Shown here one piece after another: positions 33,011 to 44,279 of a stretch of 64,000 bases of DNA. Origin of the DNA: Gonatopus flavifemur (taxonomy: Eukaryota; Arthropoda; Insecta; Hymenoptera; Dryinidae). The stretch lies in the NCBI GenBank assembly GCA_018340375.1, contig JAFFJZ010000003.1, forward strand, positions 7,192,001 to 7,256,000. Direction: 5' to 3'. The notes under the pieces were generated by a model. It ran no database searches, was not told where the DNA came from, and saw only the letters and a list, made by a program, of their open reading frames with translations. The translations under genes were made by a program, and so were the position numbers. Numbering within the stretch: position 1 is the stretch's first letter; every line of letters begins with the position of its first letter.

Positions 33011-34621
33011 GTAAGAATGAATGATTTTTCTTGCTCATATATCTCATTGCAAAGAACATAATCATCGGGGTAAATTTGATTGTTATTTGATATTGAATAT
33101 CTTCAACGTTACATGCATTTATCAATCATCTCATTCCACTTCGCGTGCATAAACGCGAAGACAGATGCATGAGATTTTAATTCAACATTTCATTCTTATA
33201 ATTTCTCAAAGCAAGTATAGTTTCAAAGAAAAACGTCCAAGTAATGTCTGGAAATTGATGACAGCATCCTCTAGAATCTCGCTCGTGATGCGCAATGAAA
33301 GCTGATTTGAATATTTTTAATAAAACTCTGGTTTTATTTCTCAGCACGTTTTGTTGTTTCATTATTCATTTTAAATACGACATTATCATTACTCCAGATT
33401 ATTCGTGTCTGATAAAAATCCAAGCTTATCTTTTTATTTTATCAGTGTATTTTAGTATCCATAAAGAAGGGCTTGAAAGTTTAATTTATTTCTCTCTGTT
33501 CGATGAAACTTTTCTCGGAACTTTTTCTTGTATCTTCCGATTTTAAGCGCATGAATGTATAATCTGAGAACTGGAAAAATACTGTGATAAGTTTCGTTTT
33601 CTCTTGAGGAGAGAAATGCGTGAATATATGTATAAATCAAATGATTATATTATCGCTAGTTCATACTCTTGGTATTCCATAACTGTGAATCCTGATGGTA
33701 TTGTCCTTAATTTGAATACGATGCAGAATGAGGCCAGCAGCTTGAATCTAATATATGTATACCGCAGGATACCGACAAATTAACACGTTAAAGGATTAGA
33801 ATGGAACGTTATTTTTCTTATTTCTGCATAAATCTAGAAGAATGGAGTATTTCTTGCAGTGTTGAAAAAGTATGTGAGTTCGCAGAGAAAATATCGGATT
33901 AACCTTTGATAGATTTTTATGGACTTTGTTCGAAGTACGAGATTTTATGACAGATTACGATTCGATTTGATGATATACTTTTTTATGAGAACTCGATGGA
34001 TATGTCATCTATTTCCATCACGAGGGATATTTTATAACGGTAGGAGAAACAAAACAAATAACTTTTCGTGTTGGAAATGAATGTTTGTAATGGCAATTCT
34101 AATCAATTCAACCAATCAACATTCCCTATAAGCTGCTCATAAAGAAACATTTTTGTAAAATTCCTTCGGAATGTCAAAACCTTGAAGTTCCCTTTTCCAT
34201 ACATACAAACAATTTTCTTAATAAATAAACATTCAACTCACCCAAAAACAAATACAATTCTTTCTCTTACCCCATTCAAGTTTCGTTGGTTCTGAAATGT
34301 ATCTACAATACAAAACACATAAAATACGAGTTGAGAGTTGAATATCATTTCTATCCATCGTATATGTCACGTACATTCGAAGGAGACACGAAGAGAAAAT
34401 ATGTTCCACTCGTATCATCGGTATTCCAACAAAATCGACATGATTCCTTTTTGCGAAAACTGCGAGAAGGGTAACTAGAACTATGTCAACGACGATTCCG
34501 TTCTTTCTATAAATTTCTACTCAATCCAATCCGCATTTTATATGACATTATCTACCGCTCAACATTCTTCGCAGCTTTTGGCCATCGGTAAGAAACTCGA
34601 AGAAAGGTCTGTGGCTGAAGA

Positions 34622-34862
34622 TCAACCATCGGGAGGATTCTTCGCAATCCTCTTCATGAGGGTGTACGATCTTTTTCTTATCTCAAAATGCTTTTGCGAC
34701 CTCATCTTGAATTTCCATAATGGCGCATCTGGTACTTCCGCGCGTCTGTACGTGTATACGACATGAAAGAAGAGATCAATCGATTTATAAGAAGCGTATA
34801 ACGGATCTCGATTATCGACAAATATTTTGACGAATGGAGGATTCAATAAATCCAAATTCCGA
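34622..34862 (-). CDS. Candidate exon of unknown gene inside the membrane-protein intron
   Basis: A very good acceptor (CACAATCCTCCTTTCACAG) leads directly into a frame open for 79 codons to TGA at 34624-34622. Residues include NPPFVKIFVDNRDPLYASYK, FFHVVYTYRRAEVPDAPLW, and a basic C-terminus RKRSYTLMKRIAKNPPDG. It needs phase 2 on entry, which the neighbouring exon at 39206-39319 (phase 1 out) cannot supply, so it is not part of that gene as modelled. It could be the last exon of a nested gene or a gene fragment. Function unknown. Confidence 0.3.
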
Positions 34863-35019
34863 CTGTGAAAGGAGGATTGTGATATACAAAATTTAATTAC
34901 ACTGAAAAGAAAAATGTCTAGAAATCAGGGGTGCAACGATCTAACGCTATGAATGAGTGTCCAAAGCATCTCTCGGCGATTAAAAGAAATGAACTTGACA
35001 TGAAAAAGCATTTGACTGC

Positions 35020-35205
35020 TATAGTTTACCCTACAAACAATGATTACTGGCGTTTCAATGGCCCGCTGATGGTCCTGCGATGCCGGCGAAGGACCGTCAA
35101 TGGTGTTTGCTGGGTAGCTTGTTTGAAAGTTTGTTGTACATAATTTATGTATAATTCAATATGAATTAAATATAATTAAAAAAATTTTTCCACTCGGGTA
35201 TTAAA
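35020..35205. repeat. GC-rich inverted patch followed by AT module
   Basis: GGTCCTGCGATGCCGGCGAAGGACC at about 35073-35096 is a short hairpin with GGTCCT/AGGACC stems. It is followed by TAATTTATGTATAATTC-type sequence ending TTTTTCCACTCGGG, as in the other AT modules. Confidence 0.4.
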
Positions 35206-36249
35206 ATTGAGAGGGTGCCTATCATAATTGAGTGACCTTCCGTTGTTGCATCTCCACTGGGGATAATAGAATATTTAATGGTTTAATCGCAAAGAATCAT
35301 GTTTTTTGATACGAACCTATTCCTAACGCTTTTCTGTATTTATATCTCAACTAGGGATGGCAATTCGAAAATCGATTATTTTTTTTCAATAGAAAAAGTA
35401 TTTAGTTTTCATGGATTTGTATAAAATATATACAAAAATTTGATATAATTTATATACCAAAAAAATCGATGTTTGAAGAATCGTTTCCCAATTACCACCC
35501 CTAATCCAAACCCGTAATCCATAATCGTAAATAGGGTGAGATTGGGTTTATATTTTTGGTTCCAAGAACCTATTCATTCCGATTCGAATGTAATCGATAT
35601 TATCAATTCTGATTAATACCAATTCACCTAGGACTTTGTTACTCCGCTTGATTCGAAAATAAATATTCATTTCTAATTCAAGTTATTCACGGTCTCTGAA
35701 ATTCACGATGTGAATTATTCAACGTTACATCTCGTAATCCACAAAATCATGTAAAATTCCATACCATATCCTTCGTTGTTGATACCTGATTTTATATTTA
35801 AACCTTCCAATTAACCTTGATCTAGAAGAAATTCAATATCCATCATATTTCATTTTATTATCTCGTTAACTGTCAGTTTATTTTCTCTTGATACGTGCAT
35901 GTTTACTATACCTCGCAGTCATAATACGTGATTATAATTGAAAGGAAAAACGAGAAACAGAACGATTGAGTCTCATTACAAAGATAATAATATTAATCCC
36001 TCGCGTAAAACCTTATACCGGCAAGTTATTTTTGTGAAAAAAATTCTCATGATGATTCGTCGGTTCTGAAGAGCAATTAAAACGATACGAATGGATGATG
36101 CGATTATCACCAATGCAGTAAAATATTTTTCTATTGATTATTCTTGAATCGATCCAGTTGTGTCGCGTTCCGGTGGGACAAACTTCGAATCTCAATGAGG
36201 GTGAGTGTTTTCCGATAACTAGTTTTATTTCAAATATTTTTTAGAAAAA

Positions 36250-36457
36250 TTCGAATTTTTTCGGTACAAGGCGCAGTACCGCACCCCTACTTCCCAAGAC
36301 TGGCAGGGTACTAGAATTTGTCTGGGGATACTAATATTCCCCATCAGTGCAGTGCCTGTACCGATCCCGTACGTGTTGGCCAAGCGTTGGAGACCCAATA
36401 CTGGCACTGCACTGCACCTGTTCTCAACATTGGCATATCACGGATTTTTCTGATTGG
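36250..36457. mobile_element. Partial copy of the CCCAATCAGAA element, opposite orientation
   Basis: The reverse complement of 36390-36457 (CCAATCAGAAAAATCCG, then TATGCCAATGTTGA, AACAGGTGCAGTGCAGTGCC, AGTATTGGG) aligns with 10371-10440. The rest shares GCAGTACC and GTACTG words. The left end is unclear and the 129-bp duplication is absent. The small ORFs 36225-36407 (minus) and 36318-36533 (plus) are by-products. Confidence 0.65.
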
Positions 36458-37599
36458 AAAAGGTTTCGTGTACCACACATTGCGATGTGATATCGTTTCG
36501 GAGTGTTTTTACAGTGATTCAACGAAGGTTTAATTCTCAATGAAGATTGAACAAGGAGCTTATCAAACCATGTGAGAATATTTAGCATGTTCTATGGATC
36601 TTCGTGAAACGCAACTCCATCTTTTCTTGTAAATATCTTACAGCCGCTTACATGGCATGTTATGAATACCTCAGCACATTTTCATTCATTCCATATAGAA
36701 TATTCCAAATCTTCTTGTCGGAGGAATCCCTGAACGTAGTGCACAATACCTTCCACTAAATAGAGGAATAATTATTCAGCTTCTATATCTTTTCGCGTGT
36801 ATTATGTTTTGCTACTCGTAAACTCGAACTGTTTGCGCACAAACTTAGTCTAAAGCCAACAAATCATACTCCTGGATACATAAATATTTTTGGAAGAGAT
36901 AAATTCCTTCCCGTTCGTATCCGAACCTCCTGCAAGATGAATATTTGGAAAGATATACATTTCTATTTTGACAGGTTTGATAACTCATAACGATTGATAA
37001 ATGGAATCCTTTGGTCGAGAAGGTATACATATATTATAGTTCATGCAGTTTAGTTTCATCTTCCAAGAAGTACACAAGTTTACAGAGAGGCGATATAAAC
37101 CTGTGTTCATTGTCCTGGAAAAGAATTGACACGTGGGTGTTTATCGATCACAACAGCATGCAATACGTCGTGTATGGATTTTGAGAATAAACGGAGCATC
37201 AACCTCGTATGCGAGAGATTTGATATATCGCGCGTCGCGGAGAGAAAGGAATGCCAACAAAAGGGACTTCTTCCAACCTCTCCGAGCCAAGTTTGTAATT
37301 TTGAAATATTTTTGAGTGAAAATTCAATAGAGAATATTCACTTCTGTAGAGTGGAATTTCTTGAAGAGTACCAGTTCACTCTCTTGTGAAGTTGCATTTG
37401 AACTCTTCGAGAAGGTAATAGTTACTCCAAGAAATTTTTGAAGCGGCCAGTCAATTGATGTATCTTAGAACCTAGTTATACAATAACGCTCAAATTAATT
37501 GCAACATCAGGGAAATTACTACAGTTTCCACATGACACACAGTTTATTAATCAACAAAGCTGCAAACAGTATCCAAATAATTAATATGTCCTCCTTTGT

Positions 37600-37759
37600 T
37601 CTTGAAAACCCAGGTAGCAGTGGTGTCAACTGTCGTACAGCAGAAACGCTACTGTGAGCGCTACTGTGGTTACCAAATGAATTTGTTTTCCTCAAATATA
37701 TGATTGGTTTATCATTACCAAGATTTGGTAACTATAACTAAATCCTTCTTCTCTCAGTG
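37600..37759. mobile_element. Small element ending in TTCTTCTCTCAGTG
   Basis: An inverted pair GGTTACCAAATGAATTT / AAGATTTGGTAAC and a right end TTCTTCTCTCAGTG (37746-37759), i.e. CACTGAGAGAAGAA on the other strand, which fits the shared terminus. GCTACTGTGAGCGCTACTGTG at 37649-37669 is a tandem pair. The left end is not certain. Confidence 0.4.
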
Positions 37760-39205
37760 TAGTTCAAAGCAACAGTCGGAATAAACTGCTCGTAGTAAGT
37801 CTCGTCCATATTGAACGGTGAATCCGTTCGCTATACTCAATGAGATCGAATTAGTTATTTACCAATCGAGAAACTAAATCCATGAATAACTGTGGAATGG
37901 GATGTAAAAGATTTCCCATTGGATCAAATACGTAATACAATGATTATACCAATCGGATTCAATGAGTATTAATCTCATTCGCTTTATGGTTCAAAGTGAA
38001 AGAGCGAATCAAGGTAAGTCAAACAAGGTAATTCCCAATGGTAATGAACGAATAATCCATTCGCTCTTACAATATTCGGATTTAATTCAATTTAATCATC
38101 CTCAGTCTAAGTTATTATCGTTTATACTGCGTCTGAATTTCCATTATTGCTGACGAAATCGATAAGACCTAGATATATTCTTCATCACAAAGAATTGATT
38201 ATTAACAATAATGTCATCATCTCTTAAGGGTTTCACGTTGAACTTATATTTGGCTCGATAGGAAATTCTTCAGAGAATTTTTGCCTAAATTGTATATAAA
38301 ATTTTCTTTTTTCAATACAATATTGCGGAAATAATTCTTTCATTCATCTATTATTACCAAAATTGAGAAATAAAAACAATTTGAATCCAGCAATTTCGTT
38401 ACAGAGTCCAAAATTCCTGAAAGTGAATTTTCATTAAATCGTGTTCGCTGATTCTAATCAAAACTTTGATGCTTGTAGTTGAAATTCTGTGTTCTAGAGA
38501 GTAGTAGTCATCGCCAATGATATCTAGACAACGTATTAGCACGTATTCACAAACATTCCGGCAAAAATAATTCAAGGTGAATTTGAATGCGATGCAAAAT
38601 ATCATTGAAACTTGTGCTCCGCGCTCATAGAATAACATATATATATATAATTCGAGAAAAGTAGAATTGTTTGATATTCATGCAATCTCTTATTTCCAGT
38701 AGATCGTATCCGATGTGACTCGGTAAACATATGAAAACCGTCGAATGCATATCGGGAATAAAATCGAAATCCATTGAATACGTGCTCGTTGAAATCAGTT
38801 GGTGAAAATGTATTTACACGGATAGAAACGGATTCAAATTTCCGTTTTGTAGAACGAATGAAAAAATAAATCTCGTGTACGAGACTTCAAAGAGTTCCTT
38901 GCTAAATATTTTTTAGAGCTACGAGTACACGAATCGTCATGAGAGATCAAATTTAATAAAATGCAAGTATAATAAAGTTATTTCAGGACTATATAAACTC
39001 CGTAGAAATCTTTCAACAGTCTTTGATGAGATTCTTATCAAATGCGAAGCGTTATAAACTCAAATCGTAAATTCACGAAATAATTACCAGTTTTACTTCA
39101 TTGACCCGACCTTCACCTTAACGAATCGCGTGCTCACCTCTCGTAGGAGATCTCTAATTGAGGGCTTTTATATGGAAATCCATCGAAATTACTGTTTCCT
39201 CCTAC

Positions 39206-39319
39206 CTGTTGGATAAACCAGAATAGTAGGCCTTTTGGAATTAGGAATCGTCGGCATTGTGGGTCGACCGGCTCTCAGATCGGCTGACATTTTGATTTTT
39301 TCGTCTTCCACGTATCCAC
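39206..39319 (-). CDS. Membrane-protein gene: juxtamembrane ectodomain exon
   Basis: 114 nt, acceptor GTGTGTTACAG and donor GTAGGA, phase 1 in and out, only one open frame. It encodes GYVEDEKIKMSADLRAGRPT, then MPTIPNSKRPTILVYPT, a Pro/Thr-rich stalk that leads straight into the transmembrane exon at 31784. The plus-strand ORF at 39235-39450 is its antisense shadow. Confidence 0.65.
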
Positions 39320-41963
39320 CTGTAACACACAAAATAATAAAAACGATGATGGTTTTGTTTCGTGGGTTACTTCTTTCGAATATATATGAATATAAAATCC
39401 TGAATTTTTCGTTTCACAAATTTCTTACCGAGTTATCGGGGAGAATTTGAATCCAAGAATACATTTACATGTATGTATTCATATTACCTTTCCGAAATTT
39501 CATTTCATCGTGGATGAAAGAAAGAATAGAAAATCATGAAGAATTCTCAAGATTCTGGCCTCTGATTATTCCTGCCTCCAACTTGGTTTCATCTCTTTCG
39601 GTTTGTTTTATTCGGTCACTGCGTTCATGATTTTCATGACGACGTGGCCGAGGGGATGAAACAAACTGAGAAAATTGTAAGGCCAAATCAAAGTTTTCAT
39701 ATCTTTGTTTTCACAGTTTTAATGATGTGTTTTCGAGGAATAACCTGGCGTGATACGCCCCACCTAGGGAATCGTTAGGATAAATAACTTTTTTCTTTCC
39801 GCGAGAAAAATGTCATTTCAATGCATACGAAATTCGATATCTCTTTAACGTTTCAAATGACTTTTTTTCCAAACTTGAGACTGGTTATTGCAAAATAATT
39901 TCAAGAAAAAACTTCTAAAAGTTGTCGTATTTTTGAGAAAATTATTTATGGCACTGTTTCTTTAAATTCATGGATTGTTCTCTCCTTGTGAATCCAAATT
40001 GGAATGAAAAAGAAATTTTCTGGGTATCTTAACATCGATCGCTCCCAAGAAGAGAAGAAATGGCATTCAACGATAGTTTAATCTTCTCTCGCTAAAGAAT
40101 ATAATATTTCGTCTCTACATTGATCCATTTATTCTCTCATTCGAAATAACGAAATATTGTATTCATCTTGATCGATTCTTCCAATAGAACCAAGTGTTTT
40201 TCAATTCATCGAGGAGAATAAAAATGCAAAACGAAATGAAGTGAAAATTCGATAGAATGGTTGTGAGCCGTGATTAAAATAGACCGTAAAATCTCTTGAC
40301 GGATGGAAATTGAAACTCTCCAGAGTTCTGATTTAATTCCATTTGGTTTTCTATACTCCATTGCAATTTTATGGATTGTTCTAACGAGATTTAATCGAGA
40401 ATGGATATCTATAGTTTGATGACACGTAGAGTGATATTCAAACTTTATCTTGAAAATCGTTGCTTCGACTTTTATAAATCGATTCACTTTTTCAAACCCT
40501 GTTCTGATTTGAGAAATTTTCCAAATATTCACAATATCGTCAGAAATTTACAGATCTTGACCAGCCTTCGTTCATTGATTCGGAAAACGATCAACTTCAA
40601 AAGAGGTTGGAAGATCTAAAAGTATTGTGTAAGATATATCTCAGTATTTATGATTCAAATTACCCGAGAGAATTTAGACTTTATAATCAATAGAACGTTT
40701 ATTTTCCATCCATCGGTCCGTTACTTCTCCACAATTTTCCGCCACGTATATTTTATCTCCCTATTCTTCGAGATAGAAATAATTTCCACAAAATTCGTGT
40801 GAAAGAGACACGGTATAGTTTGGTCATTAAAGCTGTTATCTACTAGCTCTCGTATATTTATGGAGACGCTATCGTGTCTCTTGATAATTTTCCTCTCACG
40901 GGTATAGCAGAGACCATTTGTTGGCGATTCATAATCGATCATTTTGATCAATGTTGAGCAGGGATAAGTCTCGTCGTATTACACATTTATATCTGAAAAT
41001 CATTTTATATACTCGATCTTCAACTCTATATATGATCGCTTCGGAGTTAAGTAGGGCAGGAAGTCTGGAACGCGTTATTATCGACGGGGCGTACAACCTA
41101 TCAAAGCAGGTATATCAATCGATATCCTTAATATAATCAGCGAGAAAACTCTCATTAAGGAATATAACGATGAGCATTCTTTTGTGTTTTTTCAATTTTT
41201 TCAAGTATATATTCCGTATTTCAGGAGAATAGAGATTGAATTGGGAATCATAAAACTTCTATTCGATATTAAAGAATAATAATTTGAAATCTCCTCCGAT
41301 TTTCATTAATAATGCTGATCATGACCTCTCTTACCAGTATAATTATTTTTCGCCTTTATCGGCTGCTTTCAATACCACCAGTACCATTGAACTCTCATCC
41401 TCTACGTAGAAATTCACGCATCAATGAATCCATTCATCAATCAACCATTTCGCAATCTCAGAATTCAAAACATATTTTCCTTCTTTTGTTCTAGAAACTT
41501 TGGTTCGTGCAAAACAACGTAACGCTGTTGAGATAACACAAAACCAACGAATTTTTAATGAAAGAATTATAAAGAATTCAAAAATACGGAGACAAAAATT
41601 CACTGTTCGCTGTAACAGATGGCTCGGAACAACGTCGATCCGGGATGATTTCTACTAACGAAATTTTTCGCTATCACAGCACTCTTATTAGCTATGGCAA
41701 CAATTTTTTAGTTCAAAATTAGGCAAAATTTGTTCACTATTCTATCCGCAATACTGAAAATTTTTAGTCAAATCAGCAAAAATATTTGCTATTCTGTATA
41801 AAATAAATGAAATTCCTTCAAAAATTTTTACCATTTATAATGCGGATTATCTTGAACTTATTTTCCCCTTGAATTCAGTTTTCAAAGAAAAAAAAATTTC
41901 TCTTCCGTTTCAATCGGTAATTATCATTGAGATACGATGATTATAATGAGATTCTTTACTTAC
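39320..41963. other. Intron of the membrane-protein gene
   Basis: AT-rich. ORFs on both strands (40206-40532 minus, 108 codons; 40401-40619 plus) overlap and have no motif. The stretch 41630-41780 belongs to the AGCTA repeat family (CGCTATCACAGCACTC, TTAGCTATGGCAAC). Nothing else stands out. Confidence 0.5.
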
Positions 41964-42073
41964 TTTTCCTAATCGGAACAAAAGAGAACGTGATTACGCA
42001 TCGGGGTTCATAATTTGAATTTCGCGAAGGCTCGGGATGATTTAAAAAATGTAAGTTCGTTATCTCGAAGTCG
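41964..42073 (-). CDS. Membrane-protein gene: ectodomain exon
   Basis: 110 nt with a consensus GTAAGT donor (GT at 41963-41962); acceptor AATAAAG before 42073 is pyrimidine-poor. Phase 2 in, phase 1 out, matching both neighbours. An in-frame TAA lies just upstream of the acceptor, so the exon cannot start earlier in this frame. It encodes DFEITNLHFLNHPEPSRNSN, then YEPRCVITFSFVPIRK, alternating hydrophobics with one Cys, as in a beta-sandwich ectodomain. Confidence 0.5.
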
Positions 42074-43807
42074 CTTTATTGTGCTCCCGACGGAACCCCC
42101 CTTGATCCTGGATGAATTTTCACAAAGCTCTTGAAGGGTAAAAAACGGAGGATATTATTCTCTCCATCTTAATCGCCGATAAACGCTTGATACTCGAATA
42201 TTGTGACTAGAGGAAAGATTGGTTACGATAGAAAAACCGGATCATAGATGGCTTTGAAGTATTTCAACAGATCGATCGCGTATTTCCAATCAACTTAATC
42301 GCATCGTTCGAGGATATTCCCAGCAAATCTTTTGCTCTTTAAAGTACAACAGGGAAATATATATGTACGTAGCGAGCGAATACATTTAATCCTGCATCTT
42401 CAGGCCTAAAGGATTTCTGCCAAGATAAAGGGAGATCGTATCTGGTAACCGCGTATAACTAGGTCGCTTGATTTTCATTCATAGCAAATCTCTCTTAAAC
42501 AGATTTATAATGATTCATGATTTAATCTTAATGTCGTTGGAGTTTGAATCGTTCACTGGATTGTGAATTTGTAATCGATTACATAAATATTCACTGTTAA
42601 TCAAAATAATTCAGTCTGGCACATTTTCATGAATTCTAATATTAGAAAAAAAAGACGTATTGAAAGTTATTTTGTCTTTGCGTTATTGTATTAGATATTT
42701 AATTGATACGAAGGAAGGATATTGACAGAATTTTCAACGGATTCAACTGGTCTTTAGAGCTGTAAAATGTAGAACGAAGTTCTCCTTGCCTTACAAACAC
42801 ACTACCCTACCGAGGTTGTCTTATCTGTTGTATGCAGGGTACCCCCGTTTCGCATGTTGATAAGGAATCGGATGGTTGGCGTTTTCAGAGCTTGACAGAT
42901 TAGTCTTCTCCACTCTTATCCCTGTGACTTAAATTAAAGCAGTATCTGACGTCTGTACTTTGTTATGAAATTTAAGAGTCCTTTTTTGAGAGCTCAAGAA
43001 AATGCAATGAATTTAATTATTGAACCATTTATGAGGGAAGGATTGTTTCATCTGTGCTAAATTAACGAATTTCCAAACAATTCAGAACTGGTAAGATATT
43101 CCGAAAGACTCGGTTTTCGTGTTTTTCTTTCATAAAAACCTGCCAAACATCGTGAGTTTCTGAGAATATTATCTGTATAATGGAATTCAATGTATCTGGT
43201 ATTCCTTTGGAATTTCGTGATGAATTCCTGGAATTATGATTGCATAAATAAACTCAAGTTTCATTGAATATATGTGGGAAACCTCTCCGAATATTACACG
43301 AGGTGATTTGATAATTCAAAGTTATTGTTAATTCCAGGAATTGTACATGCGCGTGAACAGATTCTTGATATTTAGAGAAATATAGCTATCCTTTGATCCT
43401 CAGCTCCCTGCTATTGTTCCTGTATACATATAGCGCTCAAGTCATTTAATATGACAAGGAAATTTCTGCTGTAACGTGATATTTCAGTGTGAAGAAGACA
43501 TTTTTTTCTAAAACCAATGTAATCAAAATTTGCTACTCCAAGTCTCAAGTAAACACCACTCGTGGTTGTCAATAATCCAAGCTCATGCGTCACAGAATTG
43601 TATTGCCACGAGACTCATGAAATGCATATTCCCATCTAAAATGCAAATTTCGTGAAATTATCATACCACCATTTATTTATCAATCTTCTGTTTGACGACT
43701 GCTGAAAAATTGATTTAAACGGTGGTTGATTATATGGAAATCTATTATTTGGCAAGTATTTGATATGTTATTCTTCCTTGAGTTATACTCTTTGATTCTC
43801 ATTTTAC

Positions 43808-43911
43808 CTTTGAAACTGCCCGTAATACAGTATAGTTGGAAACATTTGGAGCGAACGTGATTCGGTTTCCTTGTAAACGAGAACGTTGGCAAATTTCCAA
43901 TGCTGATGTTC
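43808..43911 (-). CDS. Membrane-protein gene: most upstream linked ectodomain exon
   Basis: 104 nt, excellent acceptor (GTTTTTCACACGCCCTCATG then TAG), donor GTAAAA. In phase 0 it reads EHQHWKFANVLVYKETESRS, then LQMFPTILYYGQFQ, and leaves phase 2, exactly what the 42 kb exon needs. All three frames happen to be open, so the frame choice rests on the phase chain and on the coding look of this frame. The exon before it must end in phase 0; candidates are the microexon at 55183-55236 or an ATG-led frame ending at 43968. The start of the gene is not identified. Confidence 0.5.
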
Positions 43912-44279
43912 CTACATGAGGGCGTGTGAAAAACATGTACGGCTCGTGTGTAAACACTTTAACTTACATTTTGTATGGGCGAACCTGTATACGTATCACA
44001 TAATGATGTATCAAGAATTCCATGCATTATTTGGTGAGAAGAAAAAAACGTTCAGTAAATTCACGAGATTCGACTTGCGTACCTACGTTTACGTCTTGTT
44101 TTTTTGCGATGGAAAAAATTCGGTCCAAGGAGGATTTTATACATTTTGTATGGAATTTTTATGTAGATCGCTTGCAAAAGAAGTGCCTTTTATCACTCGT
44201 TTTCAAAGAATTCATAAAAATAGGGCCGATGATCGAGACTCTGAGTGAAAAACGTGCGAATATTCCGAATATTAGTTAG

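Noticed and set aside
34274..34305. 32-nt splice-bounded segment on the minus strand (TTTTGTATTGTAG ... GTAAGA)
   Set aside because: Its length does not preserve the phase between the 39.3 and 31.7 kb exons.
43968..44027. ATG-led 20-codon frame ending at a GTAAGT donor just upstream of the 43.9 kb exon
   Set aside because: Phase would fit (0), but the intron would be only 56 nt and there is no acceptor or promoter evidence; kept only as a possible start for the gene.
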